From JAENVT01 sp031404635 (GTDB lineage: Bacteria > Actinomycetota > Acidimicrobiia > Acidimicrobiales > Ilumatobacteraceae): 11,451 nt of DNA. A program made the translations under genes and the position numbers. The stretch covers positions 1 through 11,451 of the forward strand of contig JANNHY010000149.1 of NCBI GenBank assembly GCA_031404635.1, in the 5' to 3' direction. The notes under the pieces were generated by a model, which made no database searches, had not been told where the DNA came from, and saw only the letters and a list, made by a program, of their open reading frames with translations. Of the stretch, positions 6,743 to 11,451 are shown one piece after another (the stretch's first letter is position 1; each line of letters begins with the position of its first letter).

Positions 6743-7849
6743 TCAGGTCGGTAGGTCGTGTCGACGAACCTTTCCCGACGATGTCGTCGGCAAGCTGTCG
6801 GCGAGGCGAAGTTCCTTGGGTGCCATATACGCTGGCAATGATTCGGCGGCAATGGAGCGAATCGACGCCAAGGTCGGCGGAGTCGAGATGTCGGTCGGAA
6901 CGATCCAGGCGACCACTCGTTCACCCCACTCGAGGTCGGGCACGCCGGCAACGGCAACCTCGGCGACGCCAGGGTGGCCGGCCAACACCTCCTCGACCGC
7001 TGCCGGCCAGACATTCTCACCACCGGTGATGATCAGGTCGTCACGCCGGCCGTGCACGATCAGCCGGCCGTCGTCACCGATATCTCCGAGATCGCCCGTC
7101 GCCAACCAGCCACCCACCAACGGGATGGAGCCGTCGCGGTAGCAGCGCAGCAGCATCGGGCCGCGGATGAAGATTTCGCCCTGCGAGTCGACACGAGTCT
7201 CGACGCCGTCCAGCGGGCAACCGTCGTAGACGACACCGCTGCCGGTTTCGGTCATCCCGTAGGTGGTGACAACGTTTGCCGGCGGATCACCAGTTGGACG
7301 CGAACCGCCGAGGACGATTCGGCGGAATACGGTCGGATCAATACGCCGCAGGGCTGTCGGCACCAACGAGACCAAGGTCGCGCCGTCACGCGCCGCAGCA
7401 TTGACCGCCTCGGCATCGAACCCGTCGTGGAGGACCAGCTGCGAATCGGTCACCATCGCGCGCGTCACCACCGACAGGCCGCCGACGTGCGACAACGGGA
7501 TGCATGCCAACCACGTGTCGTCACGGGTCACTGCGAGACGGGCCGACGTTGCCCGGGCGGACGCCAGCACAGCGTCGTGCGTCAACACCACGCCTCGTGG
7601 CGCACCGCTGGTGCCGCTGGTGGCGACGACGAGGGCATCGCCGCGCTCGACCCCGTGCCCGTCGAGATTGCGTACACCATGCTCGTCGATCAGCCGATCG
7701 GGTGCGATCGCGGCGAGCATGGATTGGCGCGCTGCCGGCGGAAGGCGTCGATCGAGCGGGAACGCTGCGTCTCCGGCATCCCAGATCCGGCGGAGAGCCT
7801 CGACAAAACGGTCGCTACCGGGAAGGTCGATCGCCACAAGGTGCGCCAC
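6743..7849 (-). CDS. menE: o-Succinylbenzoate-CoA ligase MenE (short actinobacterial form)
   Basis: This 368-residue member of the acyl-AMP-forming (ANL) family activates o-succinylbenzoate to its CoA thioester, a cytoplasmic step of menaquinone synthesis. The ATP-binding loop TSGTSGAPRG is at residues 77-86, YGMTETGSG at 197-205, and TGDLGD at 251-256. The hinge region GRRDDLIITGGENVWP is at 267-282, and the catalytic C-terminal lysine is K360 (SSGK). It is shorter than the roughly 450-residue enterobacterial enzyme because the N-terminal region is reduced, as in the mycobacterial MenE of about 360 residues. The MenE assignment rests on this short form plus menA, menH and menD next to it; by motifs alone another short acyl-CoA ligase would be possible. 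The start is GTG 7849, with no obvious Shine-Dalgarno, and lies 15 bp from the divergent menA start. Its promoter must therefore lie over menA coding sequence, or its mRNA is nearly leaderless. Confidence 0.88.
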   Translation of the reverse strand: MAHLVAIDLPGSDRFVEALRRIWDAGDAAFPLDRRLPPAARQSMLAAIAPDRLIDEHGVRNLDGHGVERGDALVVATSGTSGAPRGVVLTHDAVLASARATSARLAVTRDDTWLACIPLSHVGGLSVVTRAMVTDSQLVLHDGFDAEAVNAAARDGATLVSLVPTALRRIDPTVFRRIVLGGSRPTGDPPANVVTTYGMTETGSGVVYDGCPLDGVETRVDSQGEIFIRGPMLLRCYRDGSIPLVGGWLATGDLGDIGDDGRLIVHGRRDDLIITGGENVWPAAVEEVLAGHPGVAEVAVAGVPDLEWGERVVAWIVPTDISTPPTLASIRSIAAESLPAYMAPKELRLADSLPTTSSGKVRRHDLPT

Positions 7850-7864
7850 GGCGAGAAGGCTACG
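7850..7864. promoter_or_regulatory. 15-bp divergent gap between menE and menA, with the menA Shine-Dalgarno
   Basis: GAGAAGG (7853-7859) ends 5 nt before the menA GTG at 7865 and is a good ribosome-binding site. The gap is too small to hold two promoters, so at least one promoter must lie within the opposite gene. No matching ribosome-binding site is seen for menE. Confidence 0.6.
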
Positions 7865-8755
7865 GTGACGGACGTGAATCGGTGGATACTCGGTGCCCGC
7901 CCGCGTACCCTCCCGGCAGCGGTTGTGCCGGTGGCGATCGGGGCAGGCGCCTCGGTCGGCGGGCCGTCGCCGGAGTGGTGGCGGGTCGGTCCGGCGTTGG
8001 TCGTCAGTCTCGCGTTGCAGGTCGGGGTGAACTACGCGAACGACTACAGCGACGGAGTTCGAGGTACCGACGAGGTGCGCGTCGGTCCGACTCGGCTTGT
8101 CGCCGGTGGGCTTGCGCAGCCCGGTCAGGTGAAATTGGCTGCGTTCGTTGCTTTCGGAGTGGCTGCACTGGCCGGGTTGATATTGGTGCTGGCCACTACC
8201 TGGTGGCTGATCGTCGTCGGCCTCGTGGCGATGCTCGCCGGGTGGGGTTATACCGGCGGGCCGAAGCCCTACGGCTACCTCGGCATGGGCGAACTCTTCG
8301 TGTTCGTGTTCTTCGGTCTCGTGGCGACCGTCGGCACGACCTATGTGGTGATCGAGCGTCTTCCGGCGCTCAGCTGGATTGCTGGATGTGTGGCGGGATT
8401 CATGGCCTGTGCCTTGCTGGTGGTCAACAATCTCCGCGACATTCCCACCGACCGGGCATCCGGCAAGCGCACACTCGCCGTGCGCCTCGGCGACGGACGA
8501 ACGCGCTGGCTGTACGTCGGCTGTGTCGCCGCTACCGCGGGTCTGGTCATAGTCATCGCCGTTGTCTGGCGCTCCTGGACTGCGATCGGCTTGGCCGGGT
8601 TGGTCGTCGCCGTAGCGCCGATCCGGTCCGTGCGGCAGGGGGCAGAAGGCAGGCAGCTCATTGCCGTGCTCGCCGCGACTGGCCGCACGCAGTTGGTGGT
8701 GGGGTTGTTGGTCGCTGTCGGCTTGGCACTCGGGCCGATCAACGTCACCAATTGA
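7865..8755 (+). CDS. menA: 1,4-Dihydroxy-2-naphthoate polyprenyltransferase MenA
   Basis: This 296-residue integral membrane enzyme of the UbiA prenyltransferase superfamily attaches the polyprenyl chain to DHNA, giving demethylmenaquinone. The N-terminus NRWILGARPRTLPAAV is typical of MenA. The first Asp-rich motif, NDYSDGVRGTDE, is at residues 59-70 and binds the Mg-diphosphate of the prenyl donor. The second, NNLRDIPTDRASGKRTLAVR (188-207), carries D192 and D196. Hydrophobic segments fit eight or nine membrane helices (for example 45-57, 91-110, 112-128, 143-163, 171-187, 214-235 and 274-290). The GTG at 7865 is chosen for its GAGAAGG site; a second GTG at 7874 would cost three residues. 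The frame is open far upstream, but that part is antisense to menE. The 3' end overlaps the convergent menH gene by 11 bp. Confidence 0.94.
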   Translation: MTDVNRWILGARPRTLPAAVVPVAIGAGASVGGPSPEWWRVGPALVVSLALQVGVNYANDYSDGVRGTDEVRVGPTRLVAGGLAQPGQVKLAAFVAFGVAALAGLILVLATTWWLIVVGLVAMLAGWGYTGGPKPYGYLGMGELFVFVFFGLVATVGTTYVVIERLPALSWIAGCVAGFMACALLVVNNLRDIPTDRASGKRTLAVRLGDGRTRWLYVGCVAATAGLVIVIAVVWRSWTAIGLAGLVVAVAPIRSVRQGAEGRQLIAVLAATGRTQLVVGLLVAVGLALGPINVTN

Positions 8756-9524
8756 TGTCGTTCAGCCACAGTTGCAAGACTGCGGCGAACTGACCGGGGT
8801 CCTGCAGGTGGGCTGCGTGGCCCGCCGCGGTGATTCCGACCGAACGGCCCTGGGGTACCGACGACGCGATCTGCCGGCCGATGGCCGTGAACTTTTCGTC
8901 GTGCTCGCCGGCGATCGTCAGGACCGGCATGTTCAGCTCGCGCAGGCGTGGCCACAGCGAACCCTGCGCGCCGGCCCCGGCGTGGCGCAGACTGCTGGCC
9001 AAGCCCTCCGGCGTGTTGGTCAGACGGTCAGCGCGCTCTTCGTCGTCGACTGTCAGCCCGGCGAACAGCGGCCGGGCCAACCACTCGTCGAGGAACGCCT
9101 CGACGCCGACGTCTTCGATGTGGTCCGCCAGTTTGTTGTCGGCGGCGCGCCGGGCTGCCCGGTCGCCCTCGTCGGCGATACCGGGGGAGGCGCCGACGAG
9201 AGCGAGCCCGTGGACCAGGTGGGGGTACATCAGGGCTGCGTGCATGCACAGCCGTCCACCCAGGCTGTACCCGACATACACACCGAAGCCGCACAATGCG
9301 GTCAACATGTCGGCCCCCCGGCGCAAGTCGGCACGCACATTGGTGGATTCGCCATGGCCCGGGGCGTCAACGACGATCGACTCGTAACCATCGCTGGCGA
9401 AGTGGGCGGCGATCGGCTTCCACGAGTTGGCGGTCTGGGTGAAGCCGTGGACGAAGACCAGCCGTGGGCCTTGCCCGCATGTCCATCCCGTCAGCCTGCC
9501 GGCGAGGGGGCGCCAGTCAGACAT
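8745..9524 (-). CDS. menH: SHCHC synthase MenH (alpha/beta hydrolase)
   Basis: MenH eliminates pyruvate from SEPHCHC to give SHCHC, the step after MenD. The 259-residue protein has the alpha/beta-hydrolase fold: oxyanion region VHGF (25-28), nucleophile elbow GYSLGG with S87, acid D209 (GEHDEKF) and base H236 (AGHAAH). Several stretches resemble the E. coli MenH sequence as I recall it. These include GYSLGGR, the PG dipeptide after the next strand, RPLFAGL (151-157; QPVFASL in E. coli), GEHDEKF (GERDSKF) and AGHAAH (AGHNAH). Together with menD as divergent neighbour, this makes MenH far more likely than a generic hydrolase. The ATG at 9524 gives the expected N-terminus; the frame stays open beyond it, but that part is antisense to menD. 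The stop overlaps the end of menA by 11 bp, so the transcripts are antisense at their 3' ends. Confidence 0.88.
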   Translation of the reverse strand: MSDWRPLAGRLTGWTCGQGPRLVFVHGFTQTANSWKPIAAHFASDGYESIVVDAPGHGESTNVRADLRRGADMLTALCGFGVYVGYSLGGRLCMHAALMYPHLVHGLALVGASPGIADEGDRAARRAADNKLADHIEDVGVEAFLDEWLARPLFAGLTVDDEERADRLTNTPEGLASSLRHAGAGAQGSLWPRLRELNMPVLTIAGEHDEKFTAIGRQIASSVPQGRSVGITAAGHAAHLQDPGQFAAVLQLWLNDINW

Positions 9525-9581
9525 CGGACCAGATCTCGACCTCGACGAGCGTGCGCACAGGCTGGATGATAGGCCCGTATC
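9525..9581. promoter_or_regulatory. 57-bp divergent menH-menD intergenic region with an 8-bp palindrome
   Basis: This is the only space for promoters of menH (leftward) and menD (rightward). A perfect 8-bp palindrome, GTGCGCAC, lies at 9551-9558, almost central. It could be a regulator half-site, but 8 bp is too short to argue from one copy. GATAGG (9568-9573) sits 8 nt before the menD GTG as a weak ribosome-binding site. I could not identify confident -35/-10 boxes. Confidence 0.4.
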
Positions 9582-11261
9582 GTGGCGATCATGACCCCGC
9601 TGCCACAGGACGTGCAGGCCACGTTCTGCGCCACGTTGGTCGACGAATGGGTCCGCCACGGGCTGCGCCACGCCGTCGTCGCCCCCGGTTCGCGTAGCAC
9701 GCCGCTGGCGTTGGCGCTCGCCGGGCGGCCCGACATCGACGTTCATGTCTTCCACGATGAACGGGCGGCATCGTTCGTCGCTCTCGGGATCGCCCTTGGC
9801 ACGGGCCTGCCTGCCGCGCTGTTGTGTACCAGCGGCACTGCCGCAACCCATTTCCATGCGGCGGTGGTCGAAGCCCATCAATCGGGCGTACCGATGTTGG
9901 TGCTGACCGCCGATCGACCGCCGGAGCTGCACGGTGTCGGTGCACCGCAGACCATCGAGCAGACCGAGCTGTACGGCGTCGCCGTCCGCTGGTTCCACGA
10001 TCCCGGTGTGGCGCTCGAGGAGCAGCGCACCACTTGGAGGTCGAACGCCGCGACTGCTTGGGGCTTTGCTACCCGCGATACGCCCGGCCCAGTTCACCTC
10101 AACCTGCCGTTTCGCGAACCGCTACTTGGTTTGGCGGGCGAGTTGCCCGATGCGAAACCCGTCGAGTCGCCGTCGCCGCGACCAATCGACATCGACGGGA
10201 TGGTCGGTTTGTTCGACACGCCCCGCGGTGTGATCGTCGCCGGCAGCGGCGTCGATGAACCTCGCTGTGTGCAGGCCCTCGCCGAGGCAACCGGCTGGCC
10301 GGTGCTGGCCGACCCGCTGTCGGGTTGTCAGATGCTCGATGCGGCGGTCGTGCGGTTCGATGCGCTGCTGCGTCATGCCGGTTTCGCAACCGCCAACTGC
10401 CCCACAGCGGTGCTGCAACTGGGGATGCCACCGGCCTCGAAGGTACTGGCCCAGTGGTTGGCCGGCTCGGGCGCCAAACACGTCGCCGTGTCACCGGTCG
10501 GGCTGGTCTCCGATCCCAACTTGGTCGGGGCACGTCAGGTGCATGCGCTTATCGGTGAGCTGTGCACACGACTTGCAGCCGAGGTATCAGTCCGCCGGGA
10601 CAGCGCCTGGATGGATGGGTGGCTCGGCGCCGACCGCACCGCTCGCGCAGTACTCGACGCTGCGCTGAGCACAGAGCAGCAGCTATCGGAGCCGGGCACG
10701 GCCCGGGCGATCACGGCCGGTGTGCCCGCTGGTGGTCGGCTCGTCGTTGCCTCGTCGATGCCGGTGCGCGATGTCGAATGGTTCGGCACTCCGCGAGATG
10801 ACATCACCGTTCATGCCAATCGCGGCGCCAACGGAATAGATGGGGTCATCGCCACTGCCATCGGTGTAACGATCGGCAGTGGTGCACCAACGACCGTGCT
10901 GCTCGGCGACGTCGCTTTCTGCCATGACTTCTCGTCGCTGTTCGCCTTGCCTTCGCGTGGTCTCGATCTGGCGATCGTCGTCATCGATAACGACGGTGGG
11001 GCGATCTTCTCTTTCCTCCCTCAAGCGGTGGCCCTGCCTGCCGACCGATTCGAGCAGTTGTTCGGCACTCCACACGGCACCGACATTGTCGAGGTCGCTC
11101 GTGCTCTCGGGCTTCGCGCTTACACGGCCGAGACCGCGCAGGACCTCGCCGCCGCCTTCGAGGAGCCCGACACGTGTGTGGTCCGGGTCGTCTCCAATCG
11201 CAAAGAGAACGTCGACGTGCACGCCGCGCTCAATGCCGCCGTCGTTGCCGCGCTGCGATAG
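9582..11261 (+). CDS. menD: SEPHCHC synthase MenD (ThDP-dependent)
   Basis: MenD joins isochorismate and 2-oxoglutarate, releasing CO2, in the first committed step of menaquinone synthesis. The 559-residue length is normal. The N-terminal pyrimidine-binding domain shows VVAPGSRSTPLALAL (32-46), the catalytic glutamate E60 in FHDER (equivalent to E. coli Glu55), and CTSGTAATHFHAAVVEA. LTADRPPEL follows. The C-terminal diphosphate domain has the ThDP/Mg motif starting GD at 442-443 and ending near N470 in IDNDGGAIFSFLPQ. The end, NRKENVDVHAALNAAV, matches the family C-terminus. Two starts are possible: GTG 9582, used here because GATAGG lies 8 nt ahead, or ATG 9591, three residues shorter. It diverges from menH, its pathway successor, across 57 bp. 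Nothing indicates truncation or frameshift. Confidence 0.95.
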   Translation: MAIMTPLPQDVQATFCATLVDEWVRHGLRHAVVAPGSRSTPLALALAGRPDIDVHVFHDERAASFVALGIALGTGLPAALLCTSGTAATHFHAAVVEAHQSGVPMLVLTADRPPELHGVGAPQTIEQTELYGVAVRWFHDPGVALEEQRTTWRSNAATAWGFATRDTPGPVHLNLPFREPLLGLAGELPDAKPVESPSPRPIDIDGMVGLFDTPRGVIVAGSGVDEPRCVQALAEATGWPVLADPLSGCQMLDAAVVRFDALLRHAGFATANCPTAVLQLGMPPASKVLAQWLAGSGAKHVAVSPVGLVSDPNLVGARQVHALIGELCTRLAAEVSVRRDSAWMDGWLGADRTARAVLDAALSTEQQLSEPGTARAITAGVPAGGRLVVASSMPVRDVEWFGTPRDDITVHANRGANGIDGVIATAIGVTIGSGAPTTVLLGDVAFCHDFSSLFALPSRGLDLAIVVIDNDGGAIFSFLPQAVALPADRFEQLFGTPHGTDIVEVARALGLRAYTAETAQDLAAAFEEPDTCVVRVVSNRKENVDVHAALNAAVVAALR

Positions 11262-11271
11262 CCATCTTGCT

Positions 11272-11313
11272 GGGGCTAGGGGCAATGCGGTTCAGTTAGT
11301 GATAGCCCTCCCC
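11272..11313 (+). terminator. Possible hairpin terminator after menD
   Basis: GGGG (11272-11275) and GGGGC (11279-11283) can pair with GCCCTCCCC (11305-11313). The stem has about 9 bp, one G-T wobble and a 3-nt bulge, closed by a 21-nt loop. It starts 10 bp after the menD stop, which fits termination. There is no T-tract, so intrinsic termination is uncertain. Confidence 0.3.
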
Positions 11314-11332
11314 GGCCGCCACCCGCCCCAAC

Positions 11333-11380
11333 CCGGCGATGAGAGATGTGCGTCCTCCGACGGCTCATCTCTCACCGCAC
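11333..11380. repeat. Palindromic intergenic repeat, copy 1 (48 bp)
   Basis: This copy matches copy 2 (11395-11442) at 46 of 48 positions, the first 36 being identical. It folds on itself. CGTC (11351-11354), loop CTCC and GACG (11359-11362) form the tip. GGCGATGAGAGATG-type left-arm sequence (from 11336) pairs with CTCATCTCTCA-type right-arm sequence (to 11378). I count 17 pairs, two internal mismatches and one bulged G. It has no T-tract and no open frame. It could be a REP-like dispersed repeat, a small palindromic mobile element or part of a terminator array. Confidence 0.75.
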
Positions 11381-11394
11381 CCGGCCGGCCTTCG

Positions 11395-11442
11395 CCGGCG
11401 ATGAGAGATGTGCGTCCTCCGACGGCTCATGTCTCATCGCAC
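11395..11442. repeat. Palindromic intergenic repeat, copy 2 (48 bp)
   Basis: This is the second copy, 62 bp after the first, with a 14-bp GC-rich linker between them. It differs at 11431 (G for C) and 11437 (T for C). The first change breaks one stem pair and the second restores another, so the stem again has 17 pairs. It ends 9 bp before the window edge, so more copies may follow. Confidence 0.75.
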
Positions 11443-11451
11443 GGGTCTAAC

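Noticed and set aside
6974..7864. Upstream extension of the menA frame
   Set aside because: It is antisense to menE, and the MenA N-terminus and its ribosome-binding site place the start at 7865.
9525..10097. Upstream extension of the menH frame
   Set aside because: It is antisense to menD and unlike any hydrolase; the ATG at 9524 gives the normal MenH N-terminus.
11333..11442. CRISPR array
   Set aside because: There are only two units, the linker is 14 bp, the units are long full palindromes, and no cas gene is present.

Overview
The window is GC-rich, densely packed chromosomal DNA from what looks like a high-GC actinobacterium. The protein style, the short actinobacterial form of MenE and the gene order phoH-ybeY-corC suggest Acidimicrobiia (Ilumatobacter-like). 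That placement is an inference from protein flavour and synteny, not from a marker gene. Most of the content is housekeeping.

Layout, left to right. (1) Positions 2-271 hold the 3' end of an unrecognised gene. (2) Positions 348-3984 are a tight plus-strand run. It starts with a PhoH-like ATPase, the rRNA-maturation endonuclease YbeY and a CorC/HlyC-type CNNM-CBS membrane protein; these are joined by two 4-nt start/stop overlaps and look translationally coupled. A short-chain dehydrogenase follows after 9 nt. (3) Positions 3984-5367 are a complete-looking IS630-family insertion sequence: DD34E transposase, terminal inverted repeats and a TA target duplication. It landed exactly in the TAG stop codon of the dehydrogenase gene and rebuilt that stop. 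(4) Positions 5381-7849 are a minus-strand pair, menE followed by an MFS exporter. (5) Positions 6743-11261 are a menaquinone (vitamin K2) cluster, menE(-), menA(+), menH(-), menD(+), with strands alternating gene by gene. menE and menA start only 15 bp apart, menA and menH overlap by 11 bp at their 3' ends, and menH and menD diverge from a 57-bp gap. (6) Positions 11262-11451 are non-coding. They hold a possible terminator hairpin and two 48-bp direct copies of a strongly palindromic repeat at a 62-bp period, running to the edge of the window.

How the genes work together: MenD, MenH, MenE and MenA supply four steps of the classical (o-succinylbenzoate) menaquinone route. These are SEPHCHC synthesis, SHCHC formation, OSB-CoA ligation and prenylation of DHNA in the membrane. 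MenF, MenC, MenB and the final methyltransferase are not in the window. PhoH and YbeY belong to RNA metabolism, and the CorC-like protein is a membrane or ion-homeostasis protein commonly encoded beside them.

I found no clearly new multi-gene system. The points most worth a second look are the tandem palindromic repeats at the right edge, the insertion that preserves a stop codon, and the interlocked layout of the menaquinone genes.
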